36,226 bases of DNA from an uncultured marine group III euryarchaeote (GTDB lineage: Archaea > Thermoplasmatota > Poseidoniia > MGIII > CG-Epi1). Numbering within the stretch: position 1 is the stretch's first letter; every line of letters begins with the position of its first letter. The translations under genes and the position numbers were made by a program. Shown here piece after piece: positions 26,863 to 34,498 of the stretch. Below the pieces are notes generated by a model. That model was not told the DNA's origin. It saw only the letters and a list, made by a program, of their open reading frames with translations, and did not search any database. The DNA is taken from NCBI GenBank assembly GCA_902533295.1, contig CACALG010000005.1:1-36226 (forward strand), read 5' to 3'.

Positions 26863-27444
26863 TTAGTTACCCATTAGCTTAGCGGAGCCAATTATGTCTC
26901 CACTTGCATCAAATTGGATATCGAGTTTCCATCCACTTTCTGCAGGACCACTAGCTGAATTACCTTGTCCGTAGACCGTGAATTGGTCTCCGGCTGATAA
27001 TTTACCATCGCGGTCGTTGTCAGAAAATTGTACTGGATACTCAGACCCGTCGTCTGCTGATACATTAGCTGATCTGCGCTCTAATTGTTCGTCGTCACCT
27101 TGGTAACTGACCTCAATTCCGTGCTCTTCTCCACCAACTATCTGCATGGCGACTTCTCCAAATCCATTACCGCCAACATGAGTTGAGCCAGTTTCATCTT
27201 TCAAGAAGTAACTGAATCCATCTAAGTTTTCTTGCTTACTGACTTTTATGACCTCTACGTGCCACTTGCCTCCACTATTCTTCTCTACGAAGAAAGTTGC
27301 TATAGGTGCGGATTCTCCTTGCTCTAAGAAACTGGCTGCCCAAACGTACAGCACAGCTGCCAAGACCACAGTAATTGCGACCATTAAAATGACCGCAATA
27401 ACGGGAGATACACCATCGTCGTTCTTTACTATTCTGTGTTCCAT
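26863..27444 (-). CDS. Archaeal type IV pilin-like protein
   Basis: A 193-residue protein with the archaeal type IV pilin N-terminal domain: a short basic leader, the class III cleavage site KNDDG-VSPVIAVIL (cut expected after Gly11), and a hydrophobic helix (about 12-37) that would form the filament core. The head (38-193) is soluble and has one sequon (Asn127-Val-Ser) and a perfect EF-hand-like loop DNDRDGKLSAGD (142-153). Such pilins are cleaved by an archaeal prepilin peptidase and assembled into adhesion or archaellum-like filaments; no assembly genes are in the window. Its base composition is visibly richer in G+C than its neighbours, as is usual for highly expressed genes. A GAGG ribosome binding site stands 8 nt before the ATG. 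Confidence 0.88.
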   Translation of the reverse strand: MEHRIVKNDDGVSPVIAVILMVAITVVLAAVLYVWAASFLEQGESAPIATFFVEKNSGGKWHVEVIKVSKQENLDGFSYFLKDETGSTHVGGNGFGEVAMQIVGGEEHGIEVSYQGDDEQLERRSANVSADDGSEYPVQFSDNDRDGKLSAGDQFTVYGQGNSASGPAESGWKLDIQFDASGDIIGSAKLMGN

Positions 27445-27575
27445 GGTTGCGTCCTCTTTTTTTCTGGCAATTATATCTTAAAGACAAACTGCCGGACCAT
27501 TACATTGCACTGACAGTATATAAAAACTAATGTTGTCTTTTAAACAATATAGTACAATCTTAGAAATGCATATAT
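27445..27575 (-). promoter_or_regulatory. Pilin promoter and leader
   Basis: On the minus strand AGTTTTTATATACT (27528-27515) is a strong TATA-like box about 75 nt before the ATG, predicting a leader near 50 nt. A second AT-rich element (TTAAGATATAATT, about 27481-27469) lies closer. GAGG at 27453-27456 is the ribosome binding site. Unlike several other genes here, this one clearly has a leader. Confidence 0.5.
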
Positions 27576-29102
27576 CTAATATGTTCTTGCTAAATAAACT
27601 CTATTGTGTGTTGGTTTACCAGATATAACACAATTTTTAGGTTCAGGATAAGTACTTGTTGAATTTCCAAGGAAGGTTAAACCGGTACTTTTTTCAATCA
27701 TTTCAGCTTCTGCATCATTGCCTTCAAAAGCCATCTCGTAAACTTGATTTGAATTAATTGATTCATCAAAAACTAAAATATCTCCGTCTACTGAAAAACT
27801 AGGCAATTCTCTGATACAGGAATTGAAATATTCTTTACTTTTTTTACTCATTTCTTGACCAATCGAAGACAATTCATTATTGACTGTGTCTACAAGACTG
27901 GATAATGGGTGGCTCTCTTTTCCACCTGTTCTTCGAGCACACATGAACGAATCATTGGCTAAGTCACGTGGACCTATCTCTATTCTAAGAGGAACTCCCT
28001 TAATCTCCCAATCATAATATTTCTGGCCTGGCCGTATGTCTCTTGCATCCATTCTAGCTCTAATTCCTGATTCTTTTAATTTGGAAACTATTTTTTCAGC
28101 TTCAGACGCCATATCTTCTGAGGAATTTTTAGCCATTATTGGAATTACAATTACCTGAATAGGGGCGACACTAGGCGGCATAATCAATCCTTGATCATCT
28201 CCATGAGTTGCTACAATAGCACCCAGTAATCTCTCAGACATCCCATATGTTGTTTGATGTACAAATTTTTGTTCGCCTGATTCAGATTCATATGTTACAT
28301 CAAAGGCTCTTGCCCACTGATCTCTATAATGGTGACATGAAGCTACTTGTAAAGTGCGCCCATCTGGCATTATCACATCTATTGCGATTGTATACCAAGC
28401 GCCAGGAAAGGTGTCCCATACTGGTCTTTTAGTAACTATAACAGGTAGTTTTAATTCATCCATTAAATTTTGAACTATTTCTAAATCTTGTTCTATCTGT
28501 CTTGTTGCATCGTCTTCATCTATATGGGCTGTATGAGCTTCAAAGAAGTGAATCTCTCTTACTCTTATGAAAGATCGAGTTTGCTTTGTCTCATATCTAA
28601 ACGTATTAACTATCTGGTATGTTTTAAGTGGCAAATCTGCATGAGAACGAATCCATAATGGAAACATAGTGTACATTGCAGTTTCACTTGTTGGTCTCAA
28701 AAACATAGGTTTGTCTAGTTTGCTTTCACCAGCATGCCTTATCCAATAGACTTCTTTTGCAAATCCTCCAACTTCATCATCCATTCTAAGCTCGGAAGGA
28801 TCTACTCCTTGTTCTCTAGCAGCTTTCAGTAAAGAAACCAATCTGTTTTCTTTATCTAATAAATCTTCAGGAATTAATAGAGGAAAATTGACTTCATCAT
28901 GATCCGTTCTTTCCATTTCACTATGAGTTAAATCATCTATCAATCTCATAGTTTTCCAACCATATGGCCTCCAAACATCCATTCCCTTTATTGGATATCT
29001 TTTGTCCACCAACTCTGCAGCTTCAACAATGAATGGATACCATTCCTTGAAGTCTGCTTTAGAGGGAATTCCGCGTTTGGCTGCAGCCGGTGTATTACTC
29101 AT
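27576..29102 (-). CDS. proS: Prolyl-tRNA synthetase, archaeal/eukaryotic type
   Basis: A 508-residue class II synthetase that charges tRNA(Pro) with proline. It starts with KADFKEWYPFIVEAAELVDK, typical of the short archaeal/eukaryotic-type enzyme. FLRPTSETAMY (135-144) includes the proline-pocket TSE loop, RYETKQTRSFIRVREIHFFE (169-188) is motif 2, and LLGAIVATHGDDQGLIMPP contains motif 3 region residues. The anticodon-binding domain follows (about 300-400). The C-terminal domain ends in YLARTY, keeping the terminal Tyr of this class, but only Cys residues in NSCIRE and KNCVISG remain, so the usual four-Cys zinc site seems degenerate. It is the last gene of the minus-strand run, 35 bp behind the signal peptidase gene. 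Confidence 0.96.
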   Translation of the reverse strand: MSNTPAAAKRGIPSKADFKEWYPFIVEAAELVDKRYPIKGMDVWRPYGWKTMRLIDDLTHSEMERTDHDEVNFPLLIPEDLLDKENRLVSLLKAAREQGVDPSELRMDDEVGGFAKEVYWIRHAGESKLDKPMFLRPTSETAMYTMFPLWIRSHADLPLKTYQIVNTFRYETKQTRSFIRVREIHFFEAHTAHIDEDDATRQIEQDLEIVQNLMDELKLPVIVTKRPVWDTFPGAWYTIAIDVIMPDGRTLQVASCHHYRDQWARAFDVTYESESGEQKFVHQTTYGMSERLLGAIVATHGDDQGLIMPPSVAPIQVIVIPIMAKNSSEDMASEAEKIVSKLKESGIRARMDARDIRPGQKYYDWEIKGVPLRIEIGPRDLANDSFMCARRTGGKESHPLSSLVDTVNNELSSIGQEMSKKSKEYFNSCIRELPSFSVDGDILVFDESINSNQVYEMAFEGNDAEAEMIEKSTGLTFLGNSTSTYPEPKNCVISGKPTHNRVYLARTY

Positions 29103-29137
29103 GTCCAGTTAGTGCTTTATTTTGCTGTAATTAACGC

Positions 29138-30082
29138 TTACTCTTCTTTTTTCCTATCTGATTTAGGCTTTTTTTCGGCTGCCCTTCTCTCTTGATAAGT
29201 GTCCCATACTTTGCCTGCCAAGACTGGGCCTGCTAATACAACCAACATAGAAATCCAAAGCATCGTTCTACATTCTGGAGGTGCATCGTAGTAATTATCT
29301 GGTTGAGTTACGCGTAATTTGATTAAACCAAACCAAGGCAATTCTCCTTTTGCCATACCCACTATCCAATCTGGATCGACAGGTTGAACACTAGAACCTG
29401 TTATATCGTAATGTGTTAATTGATCTGGATGGGGGTTGCCTGTAGAATCTCCTTTTGTTATGTATCCCGAATTTTGTAAATTCTGAATGCTAGCTCCACC
29501 ACCCAAACCTATTTCAGCTAATTGGATTTTTCCATAAAATGTTGTATTAATTTCAGGTATGTAATATGTTCCATTATCTTTATCTATTACTTCTACCCAA
29601 GCCATTGCTCTATGAATTACAGGAGTAACTGGTTGACCATTATAGGTCTCAATTCCATTTTTGTAATAAACAATAACGTCGCCATAATCTCCATATTTTT
29701 TGTAATCTGTTTTCTTACCTTCAAGATAAGTTACAATGTCTTTTTTCTCAGCTTGTTTAACTATTACTAAATCACCAGTGTCTATTATTCCTATGTGAGA
29801 ATAACTTGGCTCAGAATATAATGGATTGTTATCGTGCTCCATAGAACCTGATTCAATAACAACCATTGGGGGCCAATTTCCACTATATGCAAATGTTAAA
29901 AGAAAAACAATGATGACACTACCTACAGCTATACCAACGTCTTTTACAGTTTCAGGCAGTTCTAATCTTTTTGATGAATCAACTGTTTCTTCTTCTGATA
30001 TGTCGATTTGGGATTCTGCTTTTTTTGCACTCTTATTTTTCAAGTAAGAATCAATCTTGCTCTTCTTTGTTGCATCAGACAT
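29138..30082 (-). CDS. Signal peptidase I, archaeal/ER (Sec11) type
   Basis: A 314-residue membrane protease that removes Sec (and Tat) signal peptides on the outer face of the membrane. An acidic and basic cytoplasmic tail (1-45) precedes a membrane helix (about 47-66). The catalytic serine is Ser80 in VIESGSMEH; the archaeal/ER-type histidine, in place of bacterial lysine, is His157 in VIHRAM; the acidic box is ITKGDSTGNPHPD with Asp212 and Asp220. A second membrane helix is at about 272-292, with a basic C-tail (RRAAEKKPKSDRKK). It is longer than many archaeal homologues because of the N-tail and an insertion around 160-205. Gaps of 11 bp upstream and 35 bp downstream indicate an operon. 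Confidence 0.94.
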   Translation of the reverse strand: MSDATKKSKIDSYLKNKSAKKAESQIDISEEETVDSSKRLELPETVKDVGIAVGSVIIVFLLTFAYSGNWPPMVVIESGSMEHDNNPLYSEPSYSHIGIIDTGDLVIVKQAEKKDIVTYLEGKKTDYKKYGDYGDVIVYYKNGIETYNGQPVTPVIHRAMAWVEVIDKDNGTYYIPEINTTFYGKIQLAEIGLGGGASIQNLQNSGYITKGDSTGNPHPDQLTHYDITGSSVQPVDPDWIVGMAKGELPWFGLIKLRVTQPDNYYDAPPECRTMLWISMLVVLAGPVLAGKVWDTYQERRAAEKKPKSDRKKEE

Positions 30083-30093
30083 CTAGGTAAATC

Positions 30094-30720
30094 CTACTTG
30101 CGAGGCCTTTTAACTTTTTTAACTTTACGGACTTTACGATTACTGGAGCGTGATGCACCAAAATCAGGGCCTGAATCATCATTAACCATCCTAATGCCTG
30201 AATCTTCAGTGTCTTCTGATGAATCGGATGCAGGTGAATTGAAATCTCCAAGTAAATCATCTAAGGGATCTCCAGCACTTGGATTGGAAGGTGCTGAAGT
30301 TGGTTGGGGTGTTGGTGCTGGTTCAGGGGGAGCTTGGCTTTCAGCCTTTTTCATGTCTCCACCACAAGAAGGACATTTTCCCCATTTTTCTTGAAAATCC
30401 TTCCCGCATGCTTGACATACATATGCTGGAGAACCACTTGATGGGGCTGAAGGGGCTGCTATACTGCTTGTACCATCAGCAACTTCTTCTTTGTTAGCAT
30501 ATGGATTGAAATCACTATCTCCTAGCAAATCTCCTAAATCTTCTTCTTTAGGTCTCTCTTCTCTAGAAGTTTGCTGATTGGCTAATTCAGGATTGGTCTC
30601 TCCTCCTCCTAATTTACGGCGCTGTTCCGCATAAAATGCGTCTCTTTCAGCAAATAATTCTTTCGTGTCATCTGAATAATCAAATTTCTTCTTTTCTTCT
30701 TTCTTCCTGAAGAATCCCAT
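30094..30720 (-). CDS. Zinc-ribbon protein with disordered flanks
   Basis: A 208-residue protein without a known family. A single zinc ribbon (VCQACGKDFQEKWGKCPSCG; Cys102, 105, 116, 119) is flanked by low-complexity regions: a charged N-terminal helix (FAERDAFYAEQRRKLGGG), Pro/Ala/Ser-rich linkers, and a strongly basic tail (KVRKVKKVKRPRK). The short motif DLGDLLGDSDFN (61-72) recurs as DPLDDLLGDFN (151-161), suggesting two copies of a binding peptide. The basic end could contact nucleic acid or the ribosome, but that is inference. It sits between pth2 (38 bp) and the signal peptidase gene (11 bp) in a translation/secretion run. Confidence 0.82.
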   Translation of the reverse strand: MGFFRKKEEKKKFDYSDDTKELFAERDAFYAEQRRKLGGGETNPELANQQTSREERPKEEDLGDLLGDSDFNPYANKEEVADGTSSIAAPSAPSSGSPAYVCQACGKDFQEKWGKCPSCGGDMKKAESQAPPEPAPTPQPTSAPSNPSAGDPLDDLLGDFNSPASDSSEDTEDSGIRMVNDDSGPDFGASRSSNRKVRKVKKVKRPRK

Positions 30721-30758
30721 GTATTACTCAGAACCCCATGATAAATAAAGAATTGGGT

Positions 30759-31112
30759 TTAGAAAAGTGAACAATTGCCTGTAACTGTATCAATTACTGA
30801 ATCAGAGGCAGGACCTATTCCCAAACACGTAACTGTACCGGGAGGAACTTCCGTCAAACCTGCATCCGTAATTAAACTAGAAATTAAACCTACTTCTCGA
30901 GCATGCTGTTGAAGTTTACGAAGTTCAGATTCTCCAGACACTTTGACAACGACTTTTTTCTGACCGTCGCCGAACCATTTAGTAAAATTTGAAGAGTTCG
31001 ATTTTTTAGATTTCAGAGCGCAATTAACTGCAGCGTGGGAAACTTGAGCTGCCATTTTACCTTTTGAAAGACCTAAATCGGTCCGGACCACAATTACTAA
31101 TTTGTATTCCAA
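30759..31112 (-). CDS. pth2: Peptidyl-tRNA hydrolase, archaeal type (Pth2)
   Basis: A 117-residue enzyme that frees tRNA from stalled peptidyl-tRNA. It shows the Pth2 pattern: YKLVIVVRTDLGLSKGKMAA then QVSHAAV, KVVVKVSGESEL, LITDAGLTEVPPGT and the ending TVTCLGIGPAS. The length matches the family (about 115-120). The start is a TTG at 31112, since the residues EYKLVIVVR must begin there and no ATG is available; it follows the previous stop by 3 bp, implying translational coupling. Confidence in function is high. Confidence 0.96.
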   Translation of the reverse strand: MEYKLVIVVRTDLGLSKGKMAAQVSHAAVNCALKSKKSNSSNFTKWFGDGQKKVVVKVSGESELRKLQQHAREVGLISSLITDAGLTEVPPGTVTCLGIGPASDSVIDTVTGNCSLF

Positions 31113-31115
31113 AAA

Positions 31116-31823
31116 CTAATCCTCTGTATCGCTATCTCCGCCTGGATCTGTTGCTTCATCTTGAACAACGTCTGAAGACAAACCTTCTCCTTCATCTCCA
31201 GAATGATTGAGGAGTTGATCTAATTCGGCCATTCTAGAATCAATATCTGATAAATCTGCAAGTAATGTTTTCTCTCTCCTCTCATAATACTTTTTCATTG
31301 TTGAGCTCCCTGAACGTTTTCTCAATTCAGCTTCCTTAAGTTTTTCCTTAACATTTGTTCTATCGTGTTTCAAGCCTTGTAGTTCTAACAGTTCTGCTGG
31401 AATATATTTTCCAGCTACTGCTAATTCTGATTCAATACGGATACCTGGTGGTGCCCTAGCTAAAGAAGGATGTAAATTAGCCATCCAAGGATAGGCTCCT
31501 CTATACCATCCTGCAATGAAAAACAAGAGAGTAACTGCAATTAACGAACTCGTAACAAAAAATGTTTGAAAATAACCTTTGTCCCCATCGGAAATCCCAT
31601 CCCAATCTGGGGCATTACCAAGTGAAGGATTACCTAATACAAATCCTATCAGAATAACTACGCATATTGACATTGCCATTCCTAAAGTAACTCTGTAAAG
31701 AACATCGAATTCCTCATCTAATTCACCTTTTCTAGGAAACATAGCTTGAATTAATGTATAACCTGGAAGGAACAAAACTAGCACAAGGCCAGCAATCACT
31801 CTCAAATAATTAATCTCTTCCAT
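31116..31823 (-). CDS. DUF1616-like membrane protein with C-terminal coiled coil
   Basis: A 235-residue protein. The first 115 residues resemble DUF1616 membrane proteins: RVIAGLVLVLFLPGYTLIQA, then FPRKGELDEEFDVLYRVTLG and a second helix, with a third near 88-107. Residues about 140-212 form a charged coiled coil (LQGLKHDRTNVKEKLKEAEL), and the end is acidic. DUF1616 has no established function; members often lie near surface glycan or secretion genes. It follows raSEA by 21 bp and precedes pth2 by 3 bp. Confidence 0.78.
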   Translation of the reverse strand: MEEINYLRVIAGLVLVLFLPGYTLIQAMFPRKGELDEEFDVLYRVTLGMAMSICVVILIGFVLGNPSLGNAPDWDGISDGDKGYFQTFFVTSSLIAVTLLFFIAGWYRGAYPWMANLHPSLARAPPGIRIESELAVAGKYIPAELLELQGLKHDRTNVKEKLKEAELRKRSGSSTMKKYYERREKTLLADLSDIDSRMAELDQLLNHSGDEGEGLSSDVVQDEATDPGGDSDTED

Positions 31824-31844
31824 TATAGCTCCAAGTTAAACCCG

Positions 31845-32897
31845 TTAAAAACGTCTACCGCTAGTAAAACCATTACGATATCCATGTGGTTCAGAACCAT
31901 TTCTTCTTAATGATGATTGTCTTTTCATGACTTCCCATCGTGATTTACAATCGCATATCAAATCAGCCAAATCGCCTTTGCCCAATCTATGCTTTTTCAA
32001 TCCTTCTAATATTTTCTTATTACAATTATAACAGTTGTGTGCACCTCTACGGGTGCCACCTCCTGTTGGATCTGAATAAACTCTAACTGGTAAATCTTTA
32101 CATCTTTCTAAAACTTCCACAACAGACCAAAGCCAAGGTGCCGTCCATTCATTTCTCATCCATAACTTTTCGACAACTGTATTTTTTTGAACATTTACAG
32201 GATTGATTGAAATTTTATCCACATGGGGGGCTGCATCAATTGCAGACTGAACTGCATCTTCTATCGCATCTTTTTCATTAAGATACGGTGGTTTTAGAAG
32301 AATATATGCTTTTACTTCAGCACCATTATCTCTTGCACTTTTACAAACTTTTACGAAATGTGGCCAACGTAAGCGTTTATTGACGCATTTATCTAAAACC
32401 AATGAACTTGATGATTCTAAACCAATTGCTATCTCTAATTTTGGAGCATTAGTATAATTGAAATTTTTAGGATTAACAAATTCGGGAAGTGATTCAATCA
32501 AAACTTTTTCAATTCCCATATCTTTCATATCAGACATTACTTCATCTGCAAAATCAAGAGGTACTTCTGTAGGATCAATAAACGAGCCTGATGTGTAAAT
32601 CTTAGCATATCTTTTACCTTTCAATGATGGTCTAATCTTTTTCCATTGTTCACGAAGCATTTCATCGCTAACGCCTCCTGGAACTGTATCGTTGAAATAT
32701 CCACACATAGAACAGCCTTCTTTGATTGACCAATAACAACCTCTTGTTCTAAGAATGGCTACTCCTGCCTCTACAATTTCACCGTCTAAAAGTTCTTCTT
32801 CAGTCCATTTTGCTACTGGTTGATCTAAAGAATGTTCCTTAGGAATTGATTTGGCCTCATTGACAAAATCGGTTAGTGGAACAAACGCTTCAGGCAT
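31845..32897 (-). CDS. raSEA: Archaeosine biosynthesis radical SAM protein RaSEA
   Basis: A 350-residue radical SAM enzyme. The iron-sulfur motif has the unusual spacing RGCYWSIKEGCSMCGY (Cys54, Cys62, Cys65; CX7CX2C), as in the TIGR01210/MJ1487-like group. YTSGSFIDPTEVP and SINPVNVQKNTVVE fit the radical SAM barrel, and C-terminal cysteines (HNCYNCNKKI, LICDCKSRW) could bind a further metal. With ArcS it converts preQ0-lysine in tRNA position 15 to archaeosine. Its neighbour on the upstream side is arcS, with an 8-bp overlap, which strongly supports the assignment. Confidence 0.93.
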   Translation of the reverse strand: MPEAFVPLTDFVNEAKSIPKEHSLDQPVAKWTEEELLDGEIVEAGVAILRTRGCYWSIKEGCSMCGYFNDTVPGGVSDEMLREQWKKIRPSLKGKRYAKIYTSGSFIDPTEVPLDFADEVMSDMKDMGIEKVLIESLPEFVNPKNFNYTNAPKLEIAIGLESSSSLVLDKCVNKRLRWPHFVKVCKSARDNGAEVKAYILLKPPYLNEKDAIEDAVQSAIDAAPHVDKISINPVNVQKNTVVEKLWMRNEWTAPWLWSVVEVLERCKDLPVRVYSDPTGGGTRRGAHNCYNCNKKILEGLKKHRLGKGDLADLICDCKSRWEVMKRQSSLRRNGSEPHGYRNGFTSGRRF

Positions 32898-34458
32898 GAT
32901 GTCTTACCTCCACTGCGATTCCTCTTTTCATAGATACCATTTCTTCAGGGTTCATTTTAGCAATTCCTACTGCCGTTATCTCGTCTTTTTGCTCAATAAC
33001 TACTTGGTCACCTATTTGCCAATCTCCTTTGTGACCATTTACACCAACTGCGAATAAATCTCCAACTAACTTGAAATTTTCTGCTTTGACTACTCCACCT
33101 CCATTAGAAGAATACGCCTTACCGCCACTCAACGTCAAACCAAAACCACCGACAACTGGTGAAATTGCAGCTAAGTCTCCACATCTTAGTTTGTAAGGCA
33201 TCCTTCCACTTATTTCAGAAGTTGTTAAGAAATCAGAATTTGGATATTGAAAATTCGCAAGGCCTATCGCCTCTCCCTGTGCTCTCTGTTTGGAATTTAC
33301 GGGTTCACTTCCATTCAAACTCATTCTAGCCACATTTTGTAGAACTTCCAGCCCTTCAAAAGAAGAAGGTCTTTCAACTTTAGTATCTATTGTTTCCAAA
33401 CCTCTTTCCTTGAGTAAAGTAGTCATTATTTCAGATGAGGAACCAGCATGTACAATAGCTTTACAATAATGTTTTTCAGGTTCTATTCTTGATAATTGTG
33501 TTCTTAGCATTTCGACTTCTGTTGGACTCCAGACTCCTGTTACAGCAATATCATAGTGAGCTGCAGGATAGCAAAATTCTAATTCTCGAGGAACAAGTCC
33601 TAAAGGAGAAGTTACAGAAATTATGTGTAATGAAAGATAATTGTCCACTTCTCTTATTGTATTAAAAAATCTTTTGTGACTACTACTTTTGAAATATGGT
33701 TTCCTAGCTGAACATGGCAGTACTAGCAGAACCATATTATCAACTGGCGGTGTAAATCTAGACAATCTCTCTTGGAAATCAATCACCGAAGGATGCTTTA
33801 AACTCAAATTATTGGCCCTTATGAGATAATGATTCTTAGCTCCTTTTTCCACTAATAATTGTGTAGAATGGTGTAAGATTTGAGAAACGCGAGGATTGTG
33901 TAAACTAGTTCTTTCAACAAATTCTCGTAATGTACCATTAGAAATTGAATTGCGGATTTTTGAAACCCAACGATTAAGTTCTTCTCTATTGGCTGAAAAG
34001 ATATCAACTTTTGAAGAGGATTTAATCCATGAACCATCCTCTAAAAGCCATCCTGTTGAACTTCTTAATTCAACATTCAAATCATCAAAAACATCTACTC
34101 CCAGATATGCGAGAATTGGCATATCGCTCGGTTCTACTGCTGGTGCATAAACCAATCTTGAATAACCTGCTTCTTCCCTAAATTTAGAGGCTATTTCTAC
34201 TATCTTTTGAGGCCTAAGTGAAGATGTATTGTCTAAAACTGCAATATTCTCTGATAAATGAAGATATGGTTCTTTGTCAGAATCTAAACCAAGTGGTTTT
34301 GGCGGTAAATCGAACGATTTACCAATCTTTATGGAACCTCCAGATTCTAAATCTGTAGCTTCGGTTAAGTCGTTATGACTGAATACAATATGAGGGGTGC
34401 TAAGATTTTCTCCTAAGTCTAGAAGTCGACCTAAGCCCTCATGACCTATAGGTTCCAT
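32890..34458 (-). CDS. arcS: Archaeosine synthase ArcS (TgtA2)
   Basis: A 522-residue protein with the ArcS core: LLVLPCSARKPYFKSSSHKR (244-262), SPLGLVPRELEFCYPAAHYD (284-303) and a C-terminal PUA domain (about 450-522; GDWQIGDQVVIEQKDEITAV). The N-terminal third is the diverged TGT-like domain. ArcS attaches lysine to preQ0 at tRNA position 15 and RaSEA then yields archaeosine. It is the first gene of a probable seven-gene minus-strand unit. The TATA-like box about 26 nt before its ATG predicts a leaderless transcript. TgtA, which inserts preQ0, is not in the window. Confidence 0.93.
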   Translation of the reverse strand: MEPIGHEGLGRLLDLGENLSTPHIVFSHNDLTEATDLESGGSIKIGKSFDLPPKPLGLDSDKEPYLHLSENIAVLDNTSSLRPQKIVEIASKFREEAGYSRLVYAPAVEPSDMPILAYLGVDVFDDLNVELRSSTGWLLEDGSWIKSSSKVDIFSANREELNRWVSKIRNSISNGTLREFVERTSLHNPRVSQILHHSTQLLVEKGAKNHYLIRANNLSLKHPSVIDFQERLSRFTPPVDNMVLLVLPCSARKPYFKSSSHKRFFNTIREVDNYLSLHIISVTSPLGLVPRELEFCYPAAHYDIAVTGVWSPTEVEMLRTQLSRIEPEKHYCKAIVHAGSSSEIMTTLLKERGLETIDTKVERPSSFEGLEVLQNVARMSLNGSEPVNSKQRAQGEAIGLANFQYPNSDFLTTSEISGRMPYKLRCGDLAAISPVVGGFGLTLSGGKAYSSNGGGVVKAENFKLVGDLFAVGVNGHKGDWQIGDQVVIEQKDEITAVGIAKMNPEEMVSMKRGIAVEVRHHA

Positions 34459-34477
34459 TATATGTGGCCAAATTAGC

Positions 34478-34490
34478 GCCTATATATTGC
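34478..34490 (-). promoter_or_regulatory. TATA-like box of the arcS operon
   Basis: Minus-strand GCAATATATAGG lies about 26 nt before the ATG at 34458 in a 40-bp gap. The spacing predicts a start of transcription at the ATG, so the first mRNA of the arcS to proS run is probably leaderless. Confidence 0.5.
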
Positions 34491-34498
34491 AATCCTTT

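Noticed and set aside
30008-30394. 128-codon plus-strand frame across the signal peptidase / zinc-ribbon junction
   Set aside because: It runs antisense across two supported genes and resembles nothing; the minus-strand products have clear motifs.
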